Of a stretch of 36,452 nt of DNA, positions 1 through 8,519 are shown one piece after another (the first letter of the stretch is position 1; every line of letters begins with the position of its first letter). Made by a program: the position numbers and the translations under genes. The notes beneath the pieces are model-generated. The model saw only the letters and a program-made list of their open reading frames with translations. It had not been told where the DNA came from and did not search any database. Origin of the DNA: Candidatus Heimdallarchaeota archaeon (GTDB lineage Archaea > Asgardarchaeota > Heimdallarchaeia > Heimdallarchaeales > Heimdallarchaeaceae). The stretch is from NCBI GenBank assembly GCA_021399345.1, contig JAAFKI010000175.1, forward strand, positions 1 through 36,452. The letters are read 5' to 3'.

Positions 1-51
1 AATTGACAGTGAACCAAAAATCATCACTAAACCAATTATTTTATCATTCAT
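1..51 (-). CDS. Partial hydrophobic protein, third gene of the ATPase H-F operon (5' end only)
   Basis: An ATG at 51-49 on the minus strand opens a frame that runs off the left edge. The visible residues are MNDKIIGLVMIFGSLSI, a hydrophobic N-terminus typical of a membrane protein or signal anchor. A good ribosome binding site (GGAGA in minus-strand sense) lies about 8 nt upstream. The gene follows the H and F genes of the A-type ATPase in the same direction, with about 50 nt between. A proteolipid ring subunit (K) or another ATPase-linked membrane protein is possible from context, but 17 residues are too few to identify it. Confidence 0.45.
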   Translation of the reverse strand, partial: MNDKIIGLVMIFGSLSI

Positions 52-104
52 TGTAATATTCTCCAACAGAAATAAGAGATAACAATCTTAAAGACTTTTC
101 CCAT

Positions 105-434
105 TTACATCTCAATATCGATACCTAAAGCCATTTTGATTAAGGCTCGCACCTTATCTTCAGCACCTTCATACTGTGCTTTCTTACCTGGGACTTCAAC
201 AATAACTGGATAGGGATTTAGTTTTATTCTCCTTAAAATAGCCTCATTTGCTTTTGCTACTTCCTCTGTAATAATAAGAATGGCAATTTCAGGATCACCA
301 GATAATGTTCTCAAAAGTGATCCTGCTTTATCTGGTTCTTCTGTAAAAACTTGGGATATTCCAGATAATTTGAAACCCAATGATGTTTCTTCATCACCAA
401 TGCTTACAATTTTGTTTCTTGTTGGAGAACTCAT
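105..434 (-). CDS. atpF: A-type ATP synthase subunit F
   Basis: Small central-stalk subunit of the archaeal A1Ao ATPase, about 109 residues, the normal size for the family. The protein has the Rossmann-like pattern of subunit F: an N-terminal strand with KIVSIGDEE, a central strand AILIITEEVA, and a third strand PVIVEVPGKK, followed by a C-terminal helix that would contact the A3B3 head. An ATG at 443 in the same frame would add three residues; the ATG at 434 gives the more usual N-terminus. It lies 20 nt downstream of the H gene on the same strand, so the two are likely cotranscribed. The catalytic A and B genes are not in this operon; they lie on the other strand past glmM. Confidence 0.9.
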   Translation of the reverse strand: MSSPTRNKIVSIGDEETSLGFKLSGISQVFTEEPDKAGSLLRTLSGDPEIAILIITEEVAKANEAILRRIKLNPYPVIVEVPGKKAQYEGAEDKVRALIKMALGIDIEM

Positions 435-454
435 GTAAATCACATATTATTGAA

Positions 455-763
455 TTATAAAACTTCAGAGAGAACTACATCAATAGCTTTTTTCTCAACT
501 TGTTTTGCCTTTTCTTTGAATTTGTTTTGATTTTCTTCAAATTCCTTATTCATTGAAGTAAATTCTTTTTCAACTCTATCTTCAGCACCAGAAAGGATTT
601 TTTCAGCTTTTTCTTTAGCCTGAATTTCCGCATCTCGAACCTTTAATACGGAAGTTTTCTCTGCTTCTAAAATAGCATTTTGTTTAGATGCTTCGGTTTG
701 TTTGATTTTTGCTTCACAATCTCTCTCTGTTTTTCTTATTATTTTTAGAAACTCAACGCTCAT
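455..763 (-). CDS. ahaH: A-type ATP synthase subunit H (peripheral stalk)
   Basis: About 102 residues, nearly all predicted coiled coil. Charged heptad-like sequence rich in E, K and A runs from about residue 10 to 95 (AILEAEKTS, AEIQAKEKAEKILSGAEDRV), as in the archaeal H (G-like) subunit that pairs with subunit E to form the peripheral stators. A GTG at 775 would add four residues (MVDT); the ATG at 763 is equally plausible. It is the first gene of a minus-strand operon followed by atpF. The family is recognised by composition, length and neighbour rather than by a catalytic motif. Confidence 0.8.
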   Translation of the reverse strand: MSVEFLKIIRKTERDCEAKIKQTEASKQNAILEAEKTSVLKVRDAEIQAKEKAEKILSGAEDRVEKEFTSMNKEFEENQNKFKEKAKQVEKKAIDVVLSEVL

Positions 764-870
764 TGTATCTACCACGATAAATTGTCCAGTTAAATGAATC
801 CATAAATTACTCTTTTAAAAGATTCTGTTGCACCTTGATATCTTAAAGGATATGATGATATGACGAAAAA

Positions 871-878
871 GATTTATT
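871..878 (+). promoter_or_regulatory. Probable TATA box for glmM (leaderless transcript)
   Basis: The sequence gatttatt, preceded by an A-rich cgaaaaa stretch that could act as the BRE, is centred about 27 nt before the glmM ATG at 901. No Shine-Dalgarno sequence precedes the ATG, so a leaderless mRNA starting at or just before the start codon is the simplest reading. This is inferred from spacing only. Confidence 0.45.
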
Positions 879-900
879 CCAACACACAAATAGATGACCA

Positions 901-2265
901 ATGAAAAGAAAATATTTTGGCACAAACGGGATAAGAGGCGTAGTTGGTGAGTTAATTACTCCCGATTTTGTTTCCAGAATAAGTTCAGCCATTGCTTCGT
1001 ACATGCTAAATAAGGGTACAATGGTGATAGGTTCTGATTCGAGGTTAAGTAGTCCTTCTCTCAAAGAAATTGTTATTTCCAGTTTCTTAGCACGAGGAAT
1101 AGAAGTTATAGATTTGGGAATAGTACCAACTCCATTAGTACAATTTGCAGTCCCCCATTTACACGCAAATATGGGTATAGTTGTAACTGCTAGCCACAAT
1201 CCTCCAGAATTTAATGGTCTCAAGGTAATAGATTCAGACGGAATAGAGATTGAAATAGCAAAACAGAAGGGAATAGAAGAAACCTATGAAGCTGAAACCT
1301 ATCAAGATGGAAAAACTGAGACGACCAAAAACATAACAAAAATGAATCTAATACCAGAATTCATAAACCAAATTATTGGGCTTGTAGATGTTGATCTAAT
1401 ACAAAAAAGAAAACTTACAGCTGTTGTTGATGGAGGAAACGCTGTAGGAAGCTTAGTTACACCCTACATATTAAGGAATCTTGGAATAAGAGTTGTTTCA
1501 GTCAATTGTCAGCTCGACGGTAAGTTCCCAGGAAGAGGTGTTGAACCTGATCCAAGGAAACTTAGAGTGATGGGGTATGCGGCCAATCAAGTTAAAGCTG
1601 ATTTTTCTGTAGGACATGATGGAGATGCAGATCGCGCAATATTCGGGGATGAAAATGGAAAAATCTATTTTGGCGATAAATCAATTGCACTTTTTGAAAG
1701 ATGGATATTACAGAATTCTGTTAACAAGCACTTTGTTACTCCTGTTAGTTCCTCTTCAGCAATTGTTGATATTGCAGAAGATCTTGGTGGAACAGTCACT
1801 TGGACACCTGTTGGATGTATCTATGTAAGCCGAAAAATGATTGCAACTAATAGCATTCTAGGAGGGGAGGAAAATGGGGGGTTGTTTTATGCACCTCATC
1901 AAAGTGTTAGGGATGGAATGATGGCAGCAGCTTTGATGGCAAATATTTTAGCGGAATCCAAGAATACCTTGAGTGATTTAATATCCGAATTACCCCAGTA
2001 CTATCAAGCTAAAGAAAAAATTCAATGTTCGAATAATCTGAAAGAGCTAGTAATGGAACATATCAAAACCAATGTTCAAGCTGATGAAGTTATCTTGCTT
2101 GATGGTGTTAAACTCATATTTTCTGACAGTTGGGTTCTTATAAGACCTTCTGGAACAGAACCAATTTTCAGAATCTTTGTGGAGGCCAAGAGTAAGGAAA
2201 AAGTAGAAATTTTATTGCAAGATAGTTTAAAGTTGGTTGCTAAATCAATACAAAAATATCAATGA
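901..2265 (+). CDS. glmM: Phosphoglucosamine mutase / phosphohexomutase
   Basis: 454 residues, normal length for an archaeal alpha-D-phosphohexomutase. Visible signatures in order: the phosphoserine loop TASHNP (residues 96-101, acceptor Ser98), the metal-binding loop DGDADR (240-245), the sugar-specificity loop GGEENGG (321-327) and the C-terminal phosphate-binding loop RPSGTEP (415-421). It would interconvert glucosamine-6-P and glucosamine-1-P, the step between GlmS and GlmU. Both partners are encoded about 20 kb away in this window, which supports the GlmM role, although phosphomannomutase activity cannot be excluded because archaeal members are often promiscuous. It is flanked by ATPase genes on both sides and transcribed toward atpA. 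Confidence 0.9.
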   Translation: MKRKYFGTNGIRGVVGELITPDFVSRISSAIASYMLNKGTMVIGSDSRLSSPSLKEIVISSFLARGIEVIDLGIVPTPLVQFAVPHLHANMGIVVTASHNPPEFNGLKVIDSDGIEIEIAKQKGIEETYEAETYQDGKTETTKNITKMNLIPEFINQIIGLVDVDLIQKRKLTAVVDGGNAVGSLVTPYILRNLGIRVVSVNCQLDGKFPGRGVEPDPRKLRVMGYAANQVKADFSVGHDGDADRAIFGDENGKIYFGDKSIALFERWILQNSVNKHFVTPVSSSSAIVDIAEDLGGTVTWTPVGCIYVSRKMIATNSILGGEENGGLFYAPHQSVRDGMMAAALMANILAESKNTLSDLISELPQYYQAKEKIQCSNNLKELVMEHIKTNVQADEVILLDGVKLIFSDSWVLIRPSGTEPIFRIFVEAKSKEKVEILLQDSLKLVAKSIQKYQ

Positions 2266-2398
2266 TGAACTTAGAAAGAGATTACTACTAGTTTTATCGC
2301 TCTTTTAAGTAAAGGGACTTATTCATTAAAAGAGAGAGATTTAACAAAACTTAAAAAAAGAAATCGTTAAGTTGGGTAGCGAACAGAGAGTATAAAAG

Positions 2399-4186
2399 AT
2401 GACTACGGCTAATACTGAACAAATCGGTTTAATCGATAGAATCTCTGGACCAGTCGTTCAAGCTTCTAATATGCGAGGCTCTAAGCTATATGATGTAGCA
2501 AGAGTAGGTGAGGAAAAGCTAGTAGGGGAAATTATCAGACTTACTGGCGATTTAGCAACGATTCAAGTTTATGAAAATACTGAGGGGTTAACTCCTGGAG
2601 AACCTGTCCATTTAACAAACGCACCTCTTTCTGTTGAACTTGGACCAGGCTTAATGAGACAAATTTTTGACGGAATTCAAAGACCATTACCTGTAATTCG
2701 AGAAGTCTCCGGTGACTTTATCGCCAGAGGAATTGAGATACCAGGTTTAGATCACAAGAAATTGTGGGATTTTGCACCTAGTTTAAAGGTAGGGGATAAG
2801 GTCGTTGGAGGAGATATTTTGGGTGAAATTCCAGAAACTCCAACTGTAGATTTCAAGTTGATGGTTCCTCCGAATATTCAAGGAAAATTAGAATTCATTG
2901 CACAAAGAGGAGATTATACTGTAGATGATTTATCAGCAACTGTTATTACACCAACAGGGGATAAAGTTGATTTACAATTCCATCATAGATGGCCAGTAAG
3001 ACAACCTAGACCATATCATCAGAGATTACCTTCTAATGTTCCTTTAATAACAGGACAGAGAATCTTTGATACAATAGCTCCTATAGCTAAAGGTGGTACA
3101 GGAGCGATTCCTGGAGGGTTTGGAACAGGTAAAACTGTCAGTCAACACCAATTAGCAAAATGGTCTGATGCTAAAATTGTGGTTTATGTTGGTTGTGGTG
3201 AGAGAGGAAATGAGATGACTGATGTTCTCATGGAGTTTCCAAAACTAGTAGATCCATATACAGGAGGACCTTTGATGGATCGTACAGTATTGATTGCCAA
3301 CACATCAAATATGCCTGTAGCTGCTAGAGAAGCGAGTGTCTACACTGGTATCACACTGGCAGAATTCTTCCGTGACATGGGTTACGATGTTGCAATGATG
3401 GCAGATAGTACAAGTCGTTGGGCCGAAGCTATGAGAGAAATCTCAGGACGTTTAGAAGAAATGCCCGGTGAAGAATCATTTCCAGCTTATCTTGCTTCAA
3501 GAATTGCAGAATATTATGAGAGGGCAGGTCGTGTTTTAACAATTGGCTCTAAACCAAGAGAAGCCAGTATTTCTGTAGTTGGTGCAGTCAGTCCTCCTGG
3601 TGGAGATTTCAGCGAACCAGTTACACAAAACACACTAAGAATTGTCAAGGTGTTCTGGGCACTTTCAAAAGATTTAGCTAGCCGCAGACATTTTCCTGCT
3701 ATCGATTACTTACTAAGTTATACTCTTTATTGGTCAGCTTTAGAAGATTATTATTCAGATAATGTTAGTCCCGAATTTCCTGAATTGCGTGCAGAGGCTT
3801 TAGCACTTCTCCAAAAGGATAAAGAGTTGCAAGATATTGTTGCTCTGGTTGGACCTGATGCTTTACCTCCAAGTGAAAAAATTATTCTTGAAACAGCAAG
3901 AATGCTTAAGGAGGATTTCTTACAACAAAATGCATTTCATGAAACAGATAGTTTCTGCAGCTTGGAGAAACAATATCTTATGTTGAAAACAATTCTACGA
4001 TTTTACGAAAAAGCTCAAGACCTCTACAGACGAGGGGCGATTGTGTCAGATATTTTTGAGCATGAATTAGTTATTAGAATTGCAAGAATGAAATACATTG
4101 AAAGAAGTGAAATTGAAACAAGCTTAAACGAGTTGATGAAAGAAATAGATGGCTTAACAATTCAAGCCTTTGGTGTGGAGGATTAA
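2399..4186 (+). CDS. atpA: A-type ATP synthase catalytic subunit A
   Basis: Catalytic nucleotide-binding subunit of the A1Ao ATPase, 595 residues (usual 580-600). The N-terminal beta-barrel ([12 protein letters not shown]) is followed by the A-subunit-specific non-homologous insert (about residues 115-195). The P-loop GGFGTGKT is at 239-246 and the catalytic Glu is in GCGERGNEM (E268). Later conserved stretches include [16 protein letters not shown] residues and the helical C-terminal domain. It is followed after only 2 nt by atpB, so the two are translationally linked. The gap between glmM and this ATG (133 nt) probably carries its promoter. Confidence 0.97.
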   Translation: MTTANTEQIGLIDRISGPVVQASNMRGSKLYDVARVGEEKLVGEIIRLTGDLATIQVYENTEGLTPGEPVHLTNAPLSVELGPGLMRQIFDGIQRPLPVIREVSGDFIARGIEIPGLDHKKLWDFAPSLKVGDKVVGGDILGEIPETPTVDFKLMVPPNIQGKLEFIAQRGDYTVDDLSATVITPTGDKVDLQFHHRWPVRQPRPYHQRLPSNVPLITGQRIFDTIAPIAKGGTGAIPGGFGTGKTVSQHQLAKWSDAKIVVYVGCGERGNEMTDVLMEFPKLVDPYTGGPLMDRTVLIANTSNMPVAAREASVYTGITLAEFFRDMGYDVAMMADSTSRWAEAMREISGRLEEMPGEESFPAYLASRIAEYYERAGRVLTIGSKPREASISVVGAVSPPGGDFSEPVTQNTLRIVKVFWALSKDLASRRHFPAIDYLLSYTLYWSALEDYYSDNVSPEFPELRAEALALLQKDKELQDIVALVGPDALPPSEKIILETARMLKEDFLQQNAFHETDSFCSLEKQYLMLKTILRFYEKAQDLYRRGAIVSDIFEHELVIRIARMKYIERSEIETSLNELMKEIDGLTIQAFGVED

Positions 4187-4188
4187 AA

Positions 4189-5631
4189 ATGACAATTCAA
4201 GAAAAATATGAAACTAGAGAATTTAAAACAGTCACTGAAGTTTCAGGGCCTTTGATGTTTGTAGATCTAAAAGGAATGGGTGGTGTATCTTATGGTGAAA
4301 TTGCTGAAATTACCACCACAACTGGAGAAAAGAGAAGAGGTCAAGTTCTAGATGTGTCTAAGAATCTCGCAATTATTCAATGTTTTGAAGGTACTTCCGG
4401 TCTTGAAACAAAAGACACCACATGTAGGTTTCTTGGAGAAACCATGAAAATAGGCGTCAGTTCTGAGATGCTTGGTAGAGTATTCAATGGTAGAGGTGAA
4501 GTCATAGATGGTGGAGGGGATATAGTACCAGACAAAATTCTAGATATCACTGGATCACCAATAAATCCTTCTGCTAGACAGTATCCTAAAGAGTTCATAG
4601 AAACAGGTATTAGTACAATTGATATTCTATTAACACTAGTAAGAGGACAAAAACTACCATTATTCAGTGGGAGTGGTCTTCCACATAATATGTTAGCAGC
4701 TCAAATTGCTAGACAAGCAAAAGTTCTCGGGACAGAAGAGGATTTCGCAGTAATCTTCTCCGCAATGGGAATCACAGCAGACGAAGCAAGATTCTTCAGA
4801 GATGATTTTGAACAAACCGGTGCTTTGGACAAAGTTGTTCTTTTCCTTAATTTGGCAGATGATCCTGCAATTGAACGACTTTTAACACCTCGTCTTGCTT
4901 TAACAGCAGCAGAACATCTTGCATATGATCACGATTATCATGTACTTGTTATTCTCACCGATATAACAGCATATGCAGAATCTCTTCGTGAAGTTGCTGC
5001 AGCTCGAAGCGAAGTTCCTAGCAGAAGAGGTTATCCTGGTTATATGTATTCAGATTTCTCAACAATATACGAGAGAGCGGGAAAAATACATGGAAAGAAA
5101 GGTTCAATCACACAAATCCCAATATTAACATTACCAAACTACGACATAACTCATCCCGTACCAGATCTTACAGGATATATAACTGAAGGACAAGTGTATG
5201 TAGATATTGGATTAAACAGAAAGGGATTATATCCACCAATTAATCCACTGCCTTCACTTTCTAGATTGATGAAAGATACAATTGGACAGGGTTCAACAAG
5301 AAGTGATCACAAATTTGTTCAAGATCAGTTATATGCACTTTATGCTACAGGGAAAGACTTGAGAGATCTTGTTGCTGTAGTTGGAGATGAATCTCTTTCA
5401 GATATAGATAAGAAGACTCTCGAATTTGCAGAGCTTTTTGAACAAAAATTCATCAACCAAGATTATTATGAGGACAGATCAATTTTCGAATCGTTAGATA
5501 TTGGTTGGGAATTATTAGGAACTTTTGATGACCCTCACAGAGTGCTAAAGCGTATTCCTTCTGAATTTATTGATAAATTCCATCCGACTAAAAGGGATAA
5601 GAAAACAGACTTCAATACTGTAAACATATAA
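4189..5631 (+). CDS. atpB: A-type ATP synthase regulatory subunit B
   Basis: 480 residues. It has the ATPase B-subunit architecture: N-terminal barrel ([11 protein letters not shown]), central domain where the Walker A position is replaced by the non-catalytic FSGSGLPHN (159-167), as expected for the B subunit, and a C-terminal helical domain. The stretch [13 protein letters not shown] is diagnostic of the family. It pairs with subunit A in the A3B3 hexamer. It starts 2 nt after the atpA stop. The usual downstream D-subunit gene is absent: the next genes are unrelated and on the other strand. Confidence 0.97.
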   Translation: MTIQEKYETREFKTVTEVSGPLMFVDLKGMGGVSYGEIAEITTTTGEKRRGQVLDVSKNLAIIQCFEGTSGLETKDTTCRFLGETMKIGVSSEMLGRVFNGRGEVIDGGGDIVPDKILDITGSPINPSARQYPKEFIETGISTIDILLTLVRGQKLPLFSGSGLPHNMLAAQIARQAKVLGTEEDFAVIFSAMGITADEARFFRDDFEQTGALDKVVLFLNLADDPAIERLLTPRLALTAAEHLAYDHDYHVLVILTDITAYAESLREVAAARSEVPSRRGYPGYMYSDFSTIYERAGKIHGKKGSITQIPILTLPNYDITHPVPDLTGYITEGQVYVDIGLNRKGLYPPINPLPSLSRLMKDTIGQGSTRSDHKFVQDQLYALYATGKDLRDLVAVVGDESLSDIDKKTLEFAELFEQKFINQDYYEDRSIFESLDIGWELLGTFDDPHRVLKRIPSEFIDKFHPTKRDKKTDFNTVNI

Positions 5632-5660
5632 TTCTTTTCCCTTTTCTTTCTTTTATTCTA
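5632..5660 (+). terminator. Pyrimidine-rich terminator after atpB
   Basis: Immediately after the atpB stop there is a run of short T-tracts (ttcttttcccttttctttct and onward), the pattern expected of archaeal T-rich termination without a hairpin. Confidence 0.5.
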
Positions 5661-5781
5661 ATACTACACAATCATAGTCATTTGTTTTCAGCCATTTTTT
5701 CACTTTCAAAAACTTATCAGTTTTGTCAATTGAGCTAGAAAAAAACAAGGGATTCAGGTTTCGAATTCCACTACAACCACT
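5653..5781 (-). pseudogene. Possible start-less or frameshifted small-gene relic
   Basis: Downstream of the flavin reductase on the minus strand, 42 sense codons lead to a TAA at 5655-5653. The peptide ends DKFLKVKKWLKTNDYDCVVLE and looks protein-like, but the frame is closed upstream by a TAA at 5784-5782 and contains no ATG, GTG or TTG near its beginning. A neighbouring frame reads YKVVVVEFET before a TGA, so one frameshift would join the two into a plausible small protein. It could equally be chance; a 42-codon open stretch is not rare enough to decide. Confidence 0.25.
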
Positions 5782-5789
5782 TTATATCC

Positions 5790-6302
5790 TTAGTTAATAT
5801 CTATACATTTTTTGTATTTTCCTCGAGTATATGTAAGCATATCAGGGTATCCTTTTTCCTTCCATTCTTCATCCAGATGAACTGCTATTACTTCTCCTAT
5901 GAACAAATCATGAGAACCAAGGTCAACAACTTGATGTAGTTTACATTCCATACTCACTGGACATTCAACTATGTAAGGGGTTTTAATTTCAATACTCTTA
6001 CCTTTTGTGAAATTGCATTCTTTCCACTTATTGAAGTCTTTACCTGATTTTGTTCCACAGAATTCAACCTGAGTAAGCATTTCTGTTGTAGGAATATTAA
6101 GAACAAATTCCTTAGAATTTTTTATTAAATCATATGAAAATCTTGCTTTTCTGATTGCTATGGAAACATATGGTGGATTAGAACTGCTTGTTCCACCCCA
6201 GGCTAAAGTGATAATAGATTCATTCTTTTTATGTTTCACTGATACTAACATTACTGGATTTGGATAAAGAGCTGAGCTTGGACTTTCTTGTAGTTTTTTC
6301 AT
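5790..6302 (-). CDS. Flavin reductase-like domain protein (FMN-binding split barrel)
   Basis: 170 residues from the ATG at 6302 (an ATG at 6311 would add MIY). The fold signatures of the flavin reductase domain are present: NPVMLVSVKHKKNESIITLAW near the N-terminus, PPYVSIAIRK with aromatic and basic residues that line the flavin, EFVLNIPT, a GKDFNKW segment equivalent to the SG.D.dKf motif, CPVSMECKL and DLFIGEVIAVH. Members reduce or bind FMN and often act with another redox partner; no partner is adjacent here. Substrate unknown. Confidence 0.85.
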   Translation of the reverse strand: MKKLQESPSSALYPNPVMLVSVKHKKNESIITLAWGGTSSSNPPYVSIAIRKARFSYDLIKNSKEFVLNIPTTEMLTQVEFCGTKSGKDFNKWKECNFTKGKSIEIKTPYIVECPVSMECKLHQVVDLGSHDLFIGEVIAVHLDEEWKEKGYPDMLTYTRGKYKKCIDIN

Positions 6303-6352
6303 ATATATCATTTTATTTAGAAATTAATAAAAAATAAACTTTCTTGATATTT

Positions 6353-6967
6353 TCATGCTTCGCCTAATTTTTCAGTTGATTTCATTAGTGCACCAATGTT
6401 TGAAGGTGTGAAGAAGCCATCAAAATCACCAAAACGCTGGATATATTCAATGATATGATTAGCTGTTTCGGTAGGTAATGTGAATATCTGTTTAATTCCC
6501 TCTTCTTCGCTTCCAATTATATCCTCTGTAGTGAATTTTACCCCTTTGTTCTTTTGAATTTCTACTACTTTTTCTATATCACGTACTAAATATGCAAGAT
6601 GGTGGATTCTTCCTCCATATTTCTTTACATAGTTTTCAACTATAGAATCTTCAGCTAATCCTTCGCTTACAACTATTACTGGTAATGTATCGTGAAGCTT
6701 AAGTGTACTTGTTGTAGCCATCATCGAAATAACTTTGAAAGTTTTATATTCTTTATAGGGAACTAAGTCTGCAATTTCTTTCATTGTTTTTTCTCTTTGC
6801 CCCATTTTAACTCGATAAGCAACATGATCCAGCTTAATTACTAGGTCATCTAAACTCGTATTCTCAACCTCGTCTTCTGCTCTTTTTAAATCAGGAATCA
6901 TATTGGAAACACCTTTTAATCTTGTTAAAATGAAAATAGCATCAAATAAACTTTTGTGATTATTCAA
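6353..6967 (-). CDS. VOC-superfamily protein resembling the catalytic half of HPPD
   Basis: 204 residues with two beta-alpha-beta-beta-beta modules of the vicinal oxygen chelate fold. A likely metal triad is visible: His48 in LDHVAYRV, His122 or 123 in IHHLAYLV and Glu174 in HIIEYIQR. The C-terminal stretch EYIQRFGDFDGFFTPSN resembles the iron-ligand helix region of 4-hydroxyphenylpyruvate dioxygenase and HMS. The protein is about half the length of a true HPPD and has only one chelate site, so a complete HPPD is unlikely. A related small non-heme metal oxygenase or isomerase is more likely. Convergent to nothing; divergent from the AlkD-like gene at 7022. Confidence 0.7.
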   Translation of the reverse strand: MNNHKSLFDAIFILTRLKGVSNMIPDLKRAEDEVENTSLDDLVIKLDHVAYRVKMGQREKTMKEIADLVPYKEYKTFKVISMMATTSTLKLHDTLPVIVVSEGLAEDSIVENYVKKYGGRIHHLAYLVRDIEKVVEIQKNKGVKFTTEDIIGSEEEGIKQIFTLPTETANHIIEYIQRFGDFDGFFTPSNIGALMKSTEKLGEA

Positions 6968-7021
6968 AAATTCATGGATTACAAATTTATATTCTCAAAA
7001 CTAATTTAGTCCTAGATTAAG

Positions 7022-7702
7022 ATGAATCTTGAAGAGATATTGAATGAGCTGAAATCTCAAAGCAATCCAGCCAATGTAAAAGGAATGATTAGATTTGGTA
7101 TAAATCCTGATAAGATTCTTGGAGTAAGAATACCAATTCTACGTAAAATGGCAAAGAAAATTAAAAAGAATCACAAGCTTGCTCAACAATTGTGGGATTT
7201 TGGGTATAGAGAGACTATGATTCTGGGTGCTATGATTGATAATCCTTCACAAGTAACACAAACCCAAATGGAAGATTGGGTCTCTTCTCCTTATTTCACA
7301 TATTGGGAAATTGTTGATCAGACTTGTATGAATCTTTTCTATCTGACAGATTATGCATACATAAAGGCTACTGAATGGAGTAGTAGAAAAGAAGAATTTG
7401 TAAAAAGAGCAGCATTTGCATTAATCGCTGTTATTGCTTGGAAAGATAAAGAAGCAGATGATAAAAAACTGCTACAATTCTTTCCTTTTATTGAGAAGGA
7501 ATCAATTGATGACAGAAACAATGTAAAAAAGGCTGTAAGTTGGGCTTTGAGACAAACTGGAAAGAGAAACTTAAATCTAAACAAAAAAGCTATTGAATTA
7601 GCTAAGGAGATTCAGAAGAAAGATTCTAAAAGTGCAAAATGGATTGCTAAAGATGCTATAAAAGAATTAGAAAGTGATTCAATTCAGTCGAGATTCAGCT
7701 AA
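7022..7702 (+). CDS. DNA alkylation repair protein, AlkD-like HEAT fold
   Basis: 226 residues, the family's usual size. Entirely helical with the AlkD pattern: GVRIPILRKMAK near the N-terminus, YRETMILGAM, then YFTYWEIVDQ containing the Trp95 and Asp99 positions that correspond to the aromatic and acidic residues lining the AlkD lesion pocket, FVKRAAFALIA, and NVKKAVSWALRQTGKRN near the C-terminus. AlkD-type glycosylases excise bulky or cationic N3- and N7-alkyl purines. It is a single-gene unit transcribed divergently from the VOC gene and convergently with TFE. Confidence 0.88.
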   Translation: MNLEEILNELKSQSNPANVKGMIRFGINPDKILGVRIPILRKMAKKIKKNHKLAQQLWDFGYRETMILGAMIDNPSQVTQTQMEDWVSSPYFTYWEIVDQTCMNLFYLTDYAYIKATEWSSRKEEFVKRAAFALIAVIAWKDKEADDKKLLQFFPFIEKESIDDRNNVKKAVSWALRQTGKRNLNLNKKAIELAKEIQKKDSKSAKWIAKDAIKELESDSIQSRFS

Positions 7703-7716
7703 AATGAAAGAATGTA

Positions 7717-8343
7717 TTATTTTTCTCCTTTCATTATTTTTCTAGTTTTGTCTCTTATCTCATTCATTTCGATAATCTTTTCCTTTAACACTTGTTTTAG
7801 CTGCTCATTATCAAAAGATTCTAATCTTCCCTCACAATGCTCACACTCAAAATTGTTATCCATTGCTTCTTGAAAAGTAACTCTAGGGCATTCAGGATTA
7901 TTGCATGTGAAGAACATATTTCCTTCTTCGTAAGTCAATCTTTCCTGTAGTTTCTCCATAACTTCTTGCTGCTTTCTCTCAACAAACACGTCAATCCTTT
8001 CTGGATGCAAGGTCCAGAAGTAAACAAACCACCCAGTGGACTTATCCCTAATCCTTCTAAAAGTTGCAAGTTGGAGATCATACAATTTATAGAGAGATTT
8101 TCTCACTTGATTTAGACGCATATCAAGTTTTTCAGAAATCTCCTCATCTGTAGTTTCTTGATCTGCATTTAACAGAACTAAAGTAACTTTTCTTACCTCT
8201 TCTCCCGCAATATCATCAACAACGTCTATGAGAGTTTGTCTTTGTCGTTCTGAAATATTTATCTTCGATGCCACTTTAACAGAATTGACATCTCCATCCT
8301 CATCAAAATTATCAACTGCTTCCCTAGACATGGACAATCTCAC
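7717..8343 (-). CDS. tfe: Transcription initiation factor E subunit alpha
   Basis: 208 residues. The N-terminal winged helix spans about residues 30-115 (TTDEEISEKLDMRLNQVRKS is the recognition-helix region), with the conserved STGWFVYFWTLHPERID wing. It is followed by a short coiled coil and a C-terminal zinc ribbon (FFTCNNPEC ... FECEHC). The first zinc knuckle is C-x4-C rather than the usual C-x2-C. A GTG at 8343 or an ATG at 8331 (MSREAVDNF) can serve as start. TFE stabilises the open promoter complex with RNA polymerase and TBP/TFB. Confidence 0.93.
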   Translation of the reverse strand: MRLSMSREAVDNFDEDGDVNSVKVASKINISERQRQTLIDVVDDIAGEEVRKVTLVLLNADQETTDEEISEKLDMRLNQVRKSLYKLYDLQLATFRRIRDKSTGWFVYFWTLHPERIDVFVERKQQEVMEKLQERLTYEEGNMFFTCNNPECPRVTFQEAMDNNFECEHCEGRLESFDNEQLKQVLKEKIIEMNEIRDKTRKIMKGEK

Positions 8344-8519
8344 ACATAATAAATTATGATATTATTTAACAAAATGTTATGTATTTAAGCCTTCTTTAAT
8401 TTTCTCTTATGGGGGTAATTTTTTTCTAACACAAAATAGAGTGTTTTTGAATTCTTAATGTGATGCAATCCTAGATGTAGTAAAAAAATAAATAAAGAGG
8501 AAGAAGAAACAGCATTTTG

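Noticed and set aside
852..870. ATGATGA resembling a C/D-box RNA C motif
   Set aside because: No D box (CTGA) at suitable distance and it sits in the glmM promoter.
843..1223. Minus-strand open frame of 126 codons
   Set aside because: It lies opposite the well-supported glmM gene and its translation has no recognisable features.
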